Source: Rhizobium laguerreae (GTDB taxonomy: Bacteria > Pseudomonadota > Alphaproteobacteria > Rhizobiales > Rhizobiaceae). Taken from it: a DNA stretch of 64,000 nucleotides. The notes under the pieces were generated by a model. The model had not been told where the DNA came from and made no database searches. It was given only the letters and a program-made list of their open reading frames with translations. Each line of letters begins with the position of its first letter. Position 1 is the stretch's first letter. Below, one piece after another: positions 15,360-23,693 of this stretch. Where the stretch lies: NCBI RefSeq assembly GCF_002008165.1, contig NZ_MRDM01000031.1, positions 62,001-126,000 of the forward strand, read 5' to 3'. The position numbers and the translations under genes are program-made.

Positions 15360-16715
15360 ATGGCGCGAACTGACAAGATGAAACTCGGGACTTTCGTCTA
15401 TACGTTCGGCTTTCATCCCGCCTCCTGGCTGCATCCGGAAAGTGACGTCAACGGCGCCAACGACTTCGCTCATCTGCTCGATGTCGCCAAACGATCGGAG
15501 GCGGCCAAATTCGATTTCATGTTCATGGCGGATTCTCCTGCCGCCGCCGTCGGCGATCCGAAGGCGCTTGCCCGCATCCCGACCAAGATGAACCGTTTCG
15601 AACCGCTCTCGCTGCTTTCGGCTCTGGCCGTCACCACCAACGATCTCGGTCTCGTGGCGACGGTCTCGACGAGTTACTACGAGCCATACAATGTCGCGCG
15701 CCTGTTCGCCTCGATCGACCATTTGAGCAAGGGGCGCGTCTGCTGGAATGTCGTTACCTCCGATCACGATGAAACCGGCTACAACTTCAATCGCGAGGGG
15801 CTCGACCCGCATGCATTGCGTTACGAACGCGGCAACGAGTTCGTCGATGTCGTATTCGGCCTCTGGGACAGCTTCGAGGAAGGCGCGCTGCTTCTCGACC
15901 GCGAAAACGGTGTCTACTATGACAAGGACAAGCACCACACGCTCAATCACAAAGGCAAGCACTTCCAGGTTCGCGGTCCCCTCAACATCGCGCGGACGCC
16001 CCAGGGCCGCCCCGTGATTGCCCAGGCGGGCGGTTCGGAACCCGGAATGGACATGGCGGCGCGCACGGCCGAGATCGTCTTCAGCCTCGCATCGAATATC
16101 GACCGGAACCGGGCCTTTTACGAAAACGTCAAACGCCGGATGCCCGCCCATGGGCGCGATCCCGACGACCTGAAAATCATGCCGGGCATCGTCATCAACG
16201 TCGGTGAAACCGAAGCCGAGGCAAAGGCGAAGGTGGACTATCTGATCGACAAGATGCATCCAGATGTCGGCCGGCTGATGCTCTCCGAATTCCTGGAAGC
16301 GGACCTGCGCGATGTCGCTCTCGACAAGCCCTTCCCCATGGATCGGCTGCCGGCGGCGCCGAAGGGATCACGCGCCTTGTTCGACGAGTTGGTCGATTTC
16401 GTCAGAAGCGGCCGCACCGTCGGCGAACTTATCCGGCACTATGCCGAGAAGCATACCGGAAATGGCATGACGGGGACGCCGGCCCAGATTGCCGACTTCA
16501 TGGAGGAATGGTTCGAGACGCGCGCCGCCGACGGCTTCATCCTGATGTTCCCCACCTTGCCGTCCAGCCTCGACGACTTCGTGCGGCTGGTCCTGCCGGA
16601 GCTTCGCCGCCGCGGGTTGTTCCGTGAGGAATATGAGGGCAAGACCTTGCGCGAGAACCTCGGCCTTTCAATGCCTGTCAACCGCTTTGTCAAAACGAAA
16701 GAGCCGGCCCGATGA
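15360..16715 (+). CDS. Flavin-dependent monooxygenase, NtaA/SnaA/DszA (LLM class) family
   Basis: A 451-residue FMN-dependent TIM-barrel monooxygenase. Characteristic blocks are FMADSPAAAV, TNDLGLVATVSTSYYEPYNVARLFASIDHLSKGR, WNVVTS and PVIAQAGGSEPGMDMAARTAEIVFS, and the C-terminal LRRRGLFREEYEGKTLRENLGL. Relatives oxidise nitrilotriacetate, pristinamycin IIB, dibenzothiophene sulfone, dimethyl sulfide and similar compounds with reduced FMN supplied by a separate reductase. GGAGAG precedes the ATG. The reductase gene overlaps its stop by four bases, making a two-component system. Substrate unknown; the downstream aminotransferase and ureohydrolase hint at a nitrogen compound. Confidence 0.9.
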   Translation: MARTDKMKLGTFVYTFGFHPASWLHPESDVNGANDFAHLLDVAKRSEAAKFDFMFMADSPAAAVGDPKALARIPTKMNRFEPLSLLSALAVTTNDLGLVATVSTSYYEPYNVARLFASIDHLSKGRVCWNVVTSDHDETGYNFNREGLDPHALRYERGNEFVDVVFGLWDSFEEGALLLDRENGVYYDKDKHHTLNHKGKHFQVRGPLNIARTPQGRPVIAQAGGSEPGMDMAARTAEIVFSLASNIDRNRAFYENVKRRMPAHGRDPDDLKIMPGIVINVGETEAEAKAKVDYLIDKMHPDVGRLMLSEFLEADLRDVALDKPFPMDRLPAAPKGSRALFDELVDFVRSGRTVGELIRHYAEKHTGNGMTGTPAQIADFMEEWFETRAADGFILMFPTLPSSLDDFVRLVLPELRRRGLFREEYEGKTLRENLGLSMPVNRFVKTKEPAR

Positions 16716-17251
16716 GTGTCGAGGCTCTGATCAGCGAAGCGGACTTCAAGCTTTCGATGCGTCATCTGGCGGGTGCCGTCAGCGTGATTACGGTCGGCGA
16801 CGGGCAACACCGCACCGGCTTCACGGCAACGTCGGTCTCCTCGCTTTCGGCGGAGTTGCCGTCCGTCATCGTCAGCGTCAACCGAGCATCTTCCTCATGG
16901 CCGGCGTTGCAGCGGTACGGCTGCTTCTGCGTTAACGTGCTCGCCGCCGACCAGCAGCAGGTGGCGCAATCCTTTGCCGGTCTTGACGGGCGAAAGGGCG
17001 CCGAACGCTACGGCGATGCGGGATGGTATCGCCTCAAGACCGGCGCGGCGGCCCTTGAAAATGCCCTGACGGTCCTGGACTGCAAGCTCGAAACCGCATT
17101 CCACTACAATTCCCACGCTATTTTGGTCGGACATGTCTGCGCGATGGAAATCCGGCAGGGCATAGGGCCGCTGCTATATTGGCGCGGCGGCTATCATGAA
17201 CTTCCGGCGGAGGTTGATCAAAAGGGTCTAGCGAAGGCGCTCGGACAATAG
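16712..17251 (+). CDS. Flavin reductase-like domain protein (FMN reductase partner)
   Basis: A 179-residue member of the flavin_Reduct family. Visible features are FKLSMRHLAGAVSVITVGD, GFTATSVSSLSAELPSVIVSVNRASSSW, FCVNVLAADQQQVAQSFAG, DCKLETAFHYNSHAILVGHV and a terminal LLYWRGGYHEL, all standard for HpaC/NtaB-type reductases. It would supply FMNH2 from NAD(P)H to the preceding monooxygenase, to which it is coupled by ATGA. Its last 24 bases overlap the 3' end of the minus-strand aminotransferase gene. Confidence 0.9.
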   Translation: MSVEALISEADFKLSMRHLAGAVSVITVGDGQHRTGFTATSVSSLSAELPSVIVSVNRASSSWPALQRYGCFCVNVLAADQQQVAQSFAGLDGRKGAERYGDAGWYRLKTGAAALENALTVLDCKLETAFHYNSHAILVGHVCAMEIRQGIGPLLYWRGGYHELPAEVDQKGLAKALGQ

Positions 17252-18391
17252 TCCTATCGAGGCGACATCCGCATTGGCAAAAGCAAGTCTGAGGTAGCGC
17301 TCCTGCCCCTCCCCGAAATAGCCGCCGGGTAAACAGACGATGCCGGATTCCTTGGCAAGTTTTTCGGCAACCTCGGAAGACGATCGATCGGCGTGAGGAT
17401 GACGGACAAAAGCGAAGTAGGCGCCGATTGCTCCGATCTGCCAATCCGGCAGCCCGGAAAAAACCTGCCTCAACGCCTCCGCCCGGCGAGCGATCTCCAG
17501 CCGGTTGCCGGCCCGCCAGTCGGCGAGCGCTGGGATCGCCGATGCAACGGCGATCTGAGCCGACCGCGGCGCGCAGATCTGCATATTGTCCATCACCTTG
17601 GCGATTTCGGTGATGAGTTTGGGCCCTGCCGTGATCGCGCCCAGTCGATGACCGGGAATGCAGAAGGATTTCGAAAAGCTGTAGAGAAGGACGAGCGTCT
17701 CCTCCCAGCCCGGCTCGGAGAGAAGAGAGTGCGGCCGTCCGTCATCCTCGCCAAGGAAATCGCGATAGGTTTCATCGAGGATCAGCCAGGCGCCATACTT
17801 CCGGCAAAGCACAAAAAGCTCGTGAAGCAGGCTTGGTGGATACACCGCTCCGGTGGGATTATTGGGTGTCACGACGGCAAGCACCTTCGCGCCCGCCGCA
17901 AGGGCTGCCTCGGCTGAACCCGGATCGGGAAGAAAGCCGCCAGCGGGGTCGCAATCGACTAACCGGCGCCCGATTCCCAGCATCGATAGCGTCGTGTCGT
18001 GATTGAAATAGAAGGGATTGGTCAGCGCGACCGTATCGCCGGCGCCCGCAAGCGCGATTGCCGCACACATGAACGCCTGATTGCAGCCGGCGGTAATATG
18101 AATATTGCCGGCGGAAAGGGCGGCACCGTAAAGCTCGGCAACGTGAGCCGCGTAGGCCTTGCGCAATAAAGGTTCACCCTCGATCGGCCCGTAACCCGTC
18201 ATCGCCTGTTGTCCGGCCGCCTCGGCAAGAAGCCGAAGCATCTCCGGATGCGCGGGATAGCCGGGAACGGCTTGCGACAGATCGATGAGCGGCCCTTTTT
18301 CCCCCTTGTATTCGCGGCTCCAGGCGACGACGGAAGGAATGGGCGGGGCAGAGAGGCGGGCAACGAGCGAGTTGGGTTTTGCAGCGATCAT
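17228..18391 (-). CDS. PLP-dependent aminotransferase, class I/II
   Basis: A 387-residue fold-type I aminotransferase. The pyridoxal phosphate lysine is Lys241 in LYSFSKSFCIPGHRLG; Asp206 in LILDETYRDF binds the pyridine nitrogen, and VTPNNPTG holds the substrate-contacting Asn. The N-terminal LSQAVPGYPAHPEMLR and TGYGPIEGEPLLRKAYA are as in aspartate/aromatic-type enzymes. The start ATG follows AAAGAGA. It is divergent from the agmatinase-family gene (90 bp between starts) and convergent with the monooxygenase pair. Substrate not assignable; a guanidino amino acid would fit its neighbour. Confidence 0.88.
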   Translation of the reverse strand: MIAAKPNSLVARLSAPPIPSVVAWSREYKGEKGPLIDLSQAVPGYPAHPEMLRLLAEAAGQQAMTGYGPIEGEPLLRKAYAAHVAELYGAALSAGNIHITAGCNQAFMCAAIALAGAGDTVALTNPFYFNHDTTLSMLGIGRRLVDCDPAGGFLPDPGSAEAALAAGAKVLAVVTPNNPTGAVYPPSLLHELFVLCRKYGAWLILDETYRDFLGEDDGRPHSLLSEPGWEETLVLLYSFSKSFCIPGHRLGAITAGPKLITEIAKVMDNMQICAPRSAQIAVASAIPALADWRAGNRLEIARRAEALRQVFSGLPDWQIGAIGAYFAFVRHPHADRSSSEVAEKLAKESGIVCLPGGYFGEGQERYLRLAFANADVASIGLLSERLR

Positions 18392-18481
18392 ATCGATTTC
18401 TCTTTGATACTGATTGCTACAACGATACCAATTGCTTTCTCAACCTCTTTGTCTGACGAGACGGACCTGAAGCGGAGACAC

Positions 18482-19543
18482 ATGCATATGGTGTGGGACC
18501 AAACGCGGCTCGAACAGCTGCGCGCAGAATTTGCAGATGCCAATGGCGGCGAGATATTCGACGAGAAGTTTCGGAAAGTGGCGGAGAAGATCATCTCCAA
18601 GAACGGCACGAGACTCGCGCCCTATGCCGGAATACCGACCTTTCTCAGCGCGCCTTACATGCCGGTCGCGGCCGATGATCCGGATTTCGGCAATCTCCAG
18701 GTTGCAATCACCGGAATCCCCATGGATCTTGGCGTCACCAATCGTCCAGGCTCGCGATTTGGACCAAGAGCACTTCGCGCCATCGAAAGGATCGGCCCCT
18801 ACAATCACGTCCTCGCCACGGCGCCGGTCTTCGATCTTCGGGTCGCCGACATTGGCGACGTATCGTTCCAAAGCCGTTACCGGCTGGAACTCAGCCACGA
18901 CGACATCGAAATGCGCATCGGCCAGATCGTCGATGCCGGCGTGGCCCCGCTTTCCGTCGGAGGCGACCATTCCATCAGCCACCCGATTTTGAAGGCCATC
19001 GGTCGGCAGCAGCCGGTCGGCCTCATTCATATCGATGCTCATTGCGATACAAGCGGCGCCTTCGATCAGACGAAGTTTCATCACGGCGGGCCGTTCCGCA
19101 ATGCGGTGCTGGACGGCGCGCTCGATCCGACAAGGACGATCCAGATCGGCATCCGTGGTTCGGCGGAATATTTATGGGAATTCTCCTATGCGTCGGGAAT
19201 GACCGTGATCCACGCAGAGGAGATCAGCGGAATGGGGATTGCGGCCGTCATTGCCAAGGCAAAATCCATCGTCGGCGACGGCCCGACCTATCTTTCCTTC
19301 GACGTCGACAGCCTCGATCCGAGCTTTGCGCCCGGCACGGGCACGCCCGAGGTCGGTGGATTGACCACACGTGAAGTCCTTGAACTGATACGCGGGCTGA
19401 AAGGGATCAACCTGGTGGGTGGTGACGTCGTCGAAGTTGCCCCGCAATATGACGCAACGACCAACACAGCACACGCCGCAGCACAGGTGCTCTTTGAGAT
19501 CCTGAGCCTCATGGTGTTTAGTCCCTCGATCGGCAAACGCTGA
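18482..19543 (+). CDS. Agmatinase/guanidinobutyrase-family ureohydrolase
   Basis: A 353-residue binuclear-manganese amidinohydrolase of the arginase superfamily. All metal ligands are visible: His163 in GGDHSIS, Asp185/His187/Asp189 in IDAHCDTSG, and Asp274/Asp276 in SFDVDSLDPSFAPGTGTPE. It hydrolyses a guanidino compound to urea plus an amine. Closest types are guanidinobutyrase (GbuA), guanidinopropionase and agmatinase; about 30 extra N-terminal residues compared with SpeB are in keeping with the Gbu/Gpu type. ATG at 18482 follows GGAG with five-base spacing. A strong hairpin follows the stop. Confidence 0.9.
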   Translation: MHMVWDQTRLEQLRAEFADANGGEIFDEKFRKVAEKIISKNGTRLAPYAGIPTFLSAPYMPVAADDPDFGNLQVAITGIPMDLGVTNRPGSRFGPRALRAIERIGPYNHVLATAPVFDLRVADIGDVSFQSRYRLELSHDDIEMRIGQIVDAGVAPLSVGGDHSISHPILKAIGRQQPVGLIHIDAHCDTSGAFDQTKFHHGGPFRNAVLDGALDPTRTIQIGIRGSAEYLWEFSYASGMTVIHAEEISGMGIAAVIAKAKSIVGDGPTYLSFDVDSLDPSFAPGTGTPEVGGLTTREVLELIRGLKGINLVGGDVVEVAPQYDATTNTAHAAAQVLFEILSLMVFSPSIGKR

Positions 19544-19590
19544 GGCCGACCTCTCGGTCATCTCTGGCAATTGACCGGATGGGCCAAGAC

Positions 19591-19633
19591 CATGTCGTTC
19601 GCGCAAAACCGCCGCACAGTTTTGCGCGACATG
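19591..19633. terminator. Strong hairpin between convergent genes (rhizobial palindromic repeat type)
   Basis: An inner 9-bp stem (GCGCAAAAC at 19601-19609 with GTTTTGCGC at 19619-19627) and an outer 6-bp stem (CATGTC / GACATG) separated by a GTTC bulge. It lies between the stops of the ureohydrolase and the minus-strand hydrolase and can serve both. The sequence type (CATGTCGTT ... GACATGCTTTA) is one I recall as frequent in Rhizobium intergenic regions. Confidence 0.6.
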
Positions 19634-19635
19634 CT

Positions 19636-20220
19636 TTAACCAACGCCCCTCAAAAACTCTTCGGTTTCGATGAGTTCGAGCTGCACGGAAAACCGATCGT
19701 GCAGAAGTTCCAGTGACGCGTCATGCGTATCGTCGGCGCCGCTGCAGACGGCGTCCTTGAGCACGATGACACGATAGCCGAGATCGATGGCGCCGAGCGT
19801 CGTGGCAAGCACGCAGACGTCGGTTTCCCCGCCGGTTACGACCAGCGTATCGACCCGCTCGGATTGAAGAATCGCGTGCAGGCGACCGTCGATCCAAGGG
19901 GAATAGGTGCGTTTGTCGAAATACCTTGCCGGCGGAACCAACGCCGCCAGCGATGACGCCAGATCGCTCAAGCCGCGCGGAAGGTGTTCGCCCGTCATCA
20001 TCCACCATTTCCGGTAATAATCCCGCCATTTCCCCGGCATATCGTCCGCACGCTCTGGTGGCAGGAAGCGGGTAAAGATCGTTCGCGATGGGTGCCGTCC
20101 GGCCAGCTCTTCGATCTGCGGAGAGACCCGCGCCATCCAGGGGACGTGCCACGGCGTGTCTTCGGCAAACATCCGCTGCATGTCGACGCAAAGGTGCCGC
20201 CACTCGCCGAGCTCGCCCAT
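19636..20220 (-). CDS. Isochorismatase-fold cysteine hydrolase
   Basis: A 194-residue isochorismatase-like hydrolase. Triad residues with the start used here are Asp14 (HLCVDMQRMF), Lys104 (RYFDKRTYSPW) and Cys136 (TGGETDVCVLATT); the GGETD form before the cysteine and the Trp-rich region (DYYRKWWMMTG) set it apart from the two biuret-type enzymes. The start is ATG at 20220 because GGAGG sits five bases upstream; an ATG twelve bases earlier lacks a site. Substrate unknown: relatives hydrolyse nicotinamide, N-carbamoyl compounds and ureides. Its position next to a ureohydrolase suggests nitrogen recovery. Confidence 0.87.
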   Translation of the reverse strand: MGELGEWRHLCVDMQRMFAEDTPWHVPWMARVSPQIEELAGRHPSRTIFTRFLPPERADDMPGKWRDYYRKWWMMTGEHLPRGLSDLASSLAALVPPARYFDKRTYSPWIDGRLHAILQSERVDTLVVTGGETDVCVLATTLGAIDLGYRVIVLKDAVCSGADDTHDASLELLHDRFSVQLELIETEEFLRGVG

Positions 20221-20300
20221 CAGATCCTCCATCCGGTCTTCGGGGCGTCAACTGTCGCACGGGTCGAAAGTTCCCCTGGCCAGTGGAAGATCAGAGCCTC

Positions 20301-22673
20301 TTACGCGACGGCGCCTGGAGTAATCGTCAGCAATTCGGCGGTGCTCTCAGCATTCCGGAAACAGTCAAGTTCGTGCAGAGGAACAGGTTTGGAGAAGAAG
20401 TAGCCTTGGAGGTCGGTGCAGCCGAGGGCGGCCAGAAAGTCGCGTTGATATTCGGTTTCGACCCCTTCGGCGGTCGTCGAAATACCGAGGTTGCGGCTGA
20501 GCGCGACGATGGCGCCGATGATTGCCGCCCCGTTGGCTTTCATACCGAGCTGTGAGACGAAGGATCGATCGATCTTGATGCGGTCGATATCGAAGCGCAC
20601 CAGATGGCTGAGGCATGAAAAGCCGGTTCCGAAATCGTCGAGCGAAACCTGAACGCCCCGGCTGCGCAGCGACTTCAGCACCGTATAAACGTCCGAGTTG
20701 TCCTCGATGAGCGAGGACTCGGTAAGCTCGAGCTCGAGCCGGGACGGCGGCAGGCCGCTCTCCTCAAGCACGGCGAAGACTTCCTCAGCGAAATTCGGTC
20801 TTCTCAACTGGGCAGGCGACACGTTGACCGCAACAAACGTGTCTTCCGGCCATTTGCAGGCGGCTCTGCAGGCTTCGCGCAAGACCCAGAAACCGAGAGC
20901 GTCGATGAGGCCGCCTTCCTCGGCGACGGGGATGAAGCTGGCAGGCGTCAATAGTCCGCGCTGGCTGTGACGCCAACGCACCAGAGCCTCCGCGCCCGAC
21001 GCCGCATATCCTGCCTCAGCGCGATGGACCGTTTGGTAATAGACCTCGAGCGATCCGAAGTCCGGCCTGTTTACGATCGGGTCGGAGTGCGGACCGTCAG
21101 CGTCTGAGGCGGTGCCTTTGGCCAGAACTTCCCGCAATTCGTTCTTGAGAATGTCGCGCGCATTCCTGCCGCCGTCCATGGACGGTGAATAGAGACGCCA
21201 CTGGCCTCTGCCCCCCATCTTTGCCTCGTACAGCGCGACGTCGGCGTAGCGCATGATGTCATCGGCATTCCGCCCGGCATCCGGGACGACGGTCACGCCG
21301 ATCGAGCCGCCGACACGCGCGACTGCCTCGCCGCTCAAAAGCGGGAAGGGCTTGCCAAGTTCGGCAACGATTGCTTCGCAGATTGCCGGCAAAACGTAGT
21401 CATGATCCTTGATATCCCGGAGAAGCAGGGCGAACTCGTCGCCTCCGAGCCGGGCCAGCGTGTCGCCCGGGCGAAGCTGGGAGCGGATCCGTTCCGCAGC
21501 CATCCTGATGAGTTCATCGCCGGCGGCGTGGCCGAACGTGTCGTTCACGGCTTTGAAGCGGTCGAGGTCGAGGAGCGCGACGGCCGAGCGCTCGGTCGAA
21601 TTCTGCGTCTCGGCCAGGCACTCGTCGAACCTCATGGCGAACAAGGCTCGGTTGGGCAGATCCGTGAGCACATCATGCAAGGCAAGCTGCCTTGCATGCA
21701 GCTCGCTTTTCCTCAACTCGCCGAGACTGCTTCGCAGGCGCACCAGCAAGACCGAGAACAGGATCGCGATCACCAAGGCGGCAACTGAAAGCGCCGGCAT
21801 CAATCGGCCGATCACCCTCGAACCTGGAAGATCGGGCCGCCATACGATGAAGCCGATCGGTTCGCCGTTTGCCGTGGCGTCGATCTGGAACGCAACCTCG
21901 TTTTCGTCTGCATCGGCCGTGCGCGCGAAGCGGGCGCCGTTAAGGCCCTGTTCCCGGCTCAATTCATCCAACGCCGCACCATCGATAAAACGCACGACGA
22001 TCAGGAATTGCCGCATCGGCTGCTGCTGTCCCCCGGCAACCTCGTTGATGGCGACGGCGCCCACGATCGTCGGCCGGCCCTCCAGCCGCATCAGGTTGGC
22101 CAAAGCACGGTTGGAACGCGCGGCGTTGGCAAGGCGGGCTTCCATTGAGGACGGCGTTCGTTCGTTCAAAGCCGTGCTTCGCCTGACCCCAAGACGGGCA
22201 TCCTTAAGGAGAGGCAAAAAGAGAGGCTTCATCCAGCGGTATCGCTTCTCCGTTTGAGCGTCCGCCAGCATGAGCAGTTGAGCCTTGTCATCGACGACAA
22301 AGGCCTGATCGTAGCCGAAGGCAGACATCGCCGTCTGGCTGATCGCACTCCCGGCTGCCGCCGTCAAAACGGCATCGAGGCTGGAGGAGCCTTCGGTCGC
22401 CAGGGCGGCAGGATAAACACGTGCGAGGTAACCATTGCCGAACTGCCCGATAACATGTGCGACTTGATCGACCTGTTCCCGCAGGCGGGCATTCACAAGC
22501 TGGCGCTGTCGATCGAGGGCGGCAGCGTCGCTCTCGGTTCCTGCCCAGAGCGCCGAAAGCACGACAAGTCCGATCGCTCCAAGCCCGCTGACGGCAATCA
22601 GAAACAGAATTCTTCCCGAAGCGATCCAGGATTGCTGAAACGTGTTGGAGCTGGAAGGAACAACGATGTGCAA
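20301..22673 (-). CDS. Membrane GGDEF-EAL cyclic-di-GMP protein with periplasmic CHASE4-like sensor
   Basis: About 790 residues. With the start used here: TM1 near residues 22-43, a periplasmic region of about 250 residues with a CHASE4-like FGYDQAFVVDDKAQLLML block, TM2 near 292-312, then a GGDEF domain with intact GGDEF at 410-414, preceded five residues earlier by RPGD (the RxxD inhibitory site), and an EAL domain with EALVRW near 562, NVSPAQL, DDFGTGFSCLSHL and IKIDRSFV. Both synthase and phosphodiesterase active sites look complete. The start is TTG at 22673, seven bases after AGGGG; upstream in-frame starts run into the divergent gene without a site. Divergent neighbour: an orphan amino-acid binding protein. 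Confidence 0.87.
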   Translation of the reverse strand: MHIVVPSSSNTFQQSWIASGRILFLIAVSGLGAIGLVVLSALWAGTESDAAALDRQRQLVNARLREQVDQVAHVIGQFGNGYLARVYPAALATEGSSSLDAVLTAAAGSAISQTAMSAFGYDQAFVVDDKAQLLMLADAQTEKRYRWMKPLFLPLLKDARLGVRRSTALNERTPSSMEARLANAARSNRALANLMRLEGRPTIVGAVAINEVAGGQQQPMRQFLIVVRFIDGAALDELSREQGLNGARFARTADADENEVAFQIDATANGEPIGFIVWRPDLPGSRVIGRLMPALSVAALVIAILFSVLLVRLRSSLGELRKSELHARQLALHDVLTDLPNRALFAMRFDECLAETQNSTERSAVALLDLDRFKAVNDTFGHAAGDELIRMAAERIRSQLRPGDTLARLGGDEFALLLRDIKDHDYVLPAICEAIVAELGKPFPLLSGEAVARVGGSIGVTVVPDAGRNADDIMRYADVALYEAKMGGRGQWRLYSPSMDGGRNARDILKNELREVLAKGTASDADGPHSDPIVNRPDFGSLEVYYQTVHRAEAGYAASGAEALVRWRHSQRGLLTPASFIPVAEEGGLIDALGFWVLREACRAACKWPEDTFVAVNVSPAQLRRPNFAEEVFAVLEESGLPPSRLELELTESSLIEDNSDVYTVLKSLRSRGVQVSLDDFGTGFSCLSHLVRFDIDRIKIDRSFVSQLGMKANGAAIIGAIVALSRNLGISTTAEGVETEYQRDFLAALGCTDLQGYFFSKPVPLHELDCFRNAESTAELLTITPGAVA

Positions 22674-22680
22674 GCGTAGA

Positions 22681-22685
22681 CCCCT
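22681..22685 (-). promoter_or_regulatory. Shine-Dalgarno site deciding the GGDEF-EAL start
   Basis: AGGGG on the minus strand, seven bases before TTG at 22673. No other in-frame start upstream has a comparable site. Confidence 0.5.
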
Positions 22686-22797
22686 GAACACCACGACATG
22701 GGCGCATTCGTCGACGCTAACAAAGAAGCGTTCACGTAGAATTAAAGGCTGCGGCGCACTATGGGCGAGATCGAATACGCTCAAGGAGCACCCGACG

Positions 22798-23604
22798 ATG
22801 TTGCGCATATCCATTCAGACTATACTGCGCGGAGCGCTGATGGCGGGCGGGATGGGTATCCTACTGGCCGCGACCTCGCCTCTTGAGGTGGCCGCGCAAG
22901 ATCGCACGCCCATGAGAGTTGCCGTCGAAGGTGCGTTTCCGCCCTTCAACTACCTCGATGCCAACAACAAGCTTCAGGGATTCGACATCGATATCGCCAA
23001 TGCGCTCTGCGAGGTCGGCAAGTTCGAATGCCAGTTCATCATCGAGAAGTGGGACGACATAATTCCCAATCTCGTCGCCGATAAATACGACGCGATCATC
23101 TCGTCCATGTCGATGAGCCTCGAGCGGCGTCAAAAGGTTGCCTTCACGGAGAAATACTACAACAGCCCCTCCGTGTTCATCGCTCGGAAGGATTCGCCGT
23201 TCAGCGATGTCAGCCCTGCTGGCCTCAACGGCAAGATCCTCGGGGTGACGTCGTCGACGGCGCAGGAATCCTACGCCAACCATGTCTATCCGGAAATGAA
23301 AAAGAAGGTCTTCCGGTCTTCGCCTGAATTGTACAAGGGGTTGTCGGACGGCAGCGTCGATATCATCCTGGAGGACAAACTCGCCATCTACGACTGGATC
23401 GCCAACACCAAGGCGGGAACCTGTTGCGAGTTCAAAGGGCCGGATCTGGTCGACGTCATATACTTCGGCGAAGGTGCCGGGATCGCGCTCCGCCTGGATG
23501 ACAAGGAGCGTCTGACGCGCCTGAACGAAGCGCTGAAGAGCATCAAGGCCGACGGGACCTACGATATGATCAACGCAAAATATTTCCCGTTCAGCATCCA
23601 GTAG
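22798..23604 (+). CDS. Orphan periplasmic amino-acid-binding protein (family 3)
   Basis: A 268-residue binding protein of the lysine/arginine/ornithine (ArgT/HisJ) type. Signal peptide RISIQTILRGALMAGGMGI..., cleavage near VAAQD. The mature part starts MRVAVEGAFPPFNYLDANN and has the diagnostic FDIDIANALCEVGKFECQFI with two cysteines, and MSLERRQKVAFTEKYYN. It ends with IKADGTYDMINAKYFPF. AAGGAG precedes the ATG by about ten bases. No permease or ATPase gene accompanies it; instead it is divergent from the GGDEF-EAL gene, so it may deliver ligand to that sensor or use an importer encoded elsewhere. Confidence 0.9.
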   Translation: MLRISIQTILRGALMAGGMGILLAATSPLEVAAQDRTPMRVAVEGAFPPFNYLDANNKLQGFDIDIANALCEVGKFECQFIIEKWDDIIPNLVADKYDAIISSMSMSLERRQKVAFTEKYYNSPSVFIARKDSPFSDVSPAGLNGKILGVTSSTAQESYANHVYPEMKKKVFRSSPELYKGLSDGSVDIILEDKLAIYDWIANTKAGTCCEFKGPDLVDVIYFGEGAGIALRLDDKERLTRLNEALKSIKADGTYDMINAKYFPFSIQ

Positions 23605-23635
23605 TTCGCCATTCAAATTGTCATGTGACAAATGC

Positions 23636-23664
23636 GGGATGGCCGGCTTTCCGCCGGCCATCCC
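23636..23664. terminator. Bidirectional terminator hairpin
   Basis: A perfect 12-bp stem (GGGATGGCCGGC and its complement) around the loop TTTCC, between the stops of the binding-protein gene and fdhA. No long T-tract on either side. Confidence 0.65.
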
Positions 23665-23693
23665 TGTCAGCTAAAATTCCTCGGTCGTAATCG

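Noticed and set aside
22674..22814. Longer N-terminus for the GGDEF-EAL protein from an ATG at 22814
   Set aside because: It would overlap the divergent binding-protein start, adds a non-membrane tail before TM1 and has no ribosome site, whereas TTG 22673 has AGGGG at seven bases.
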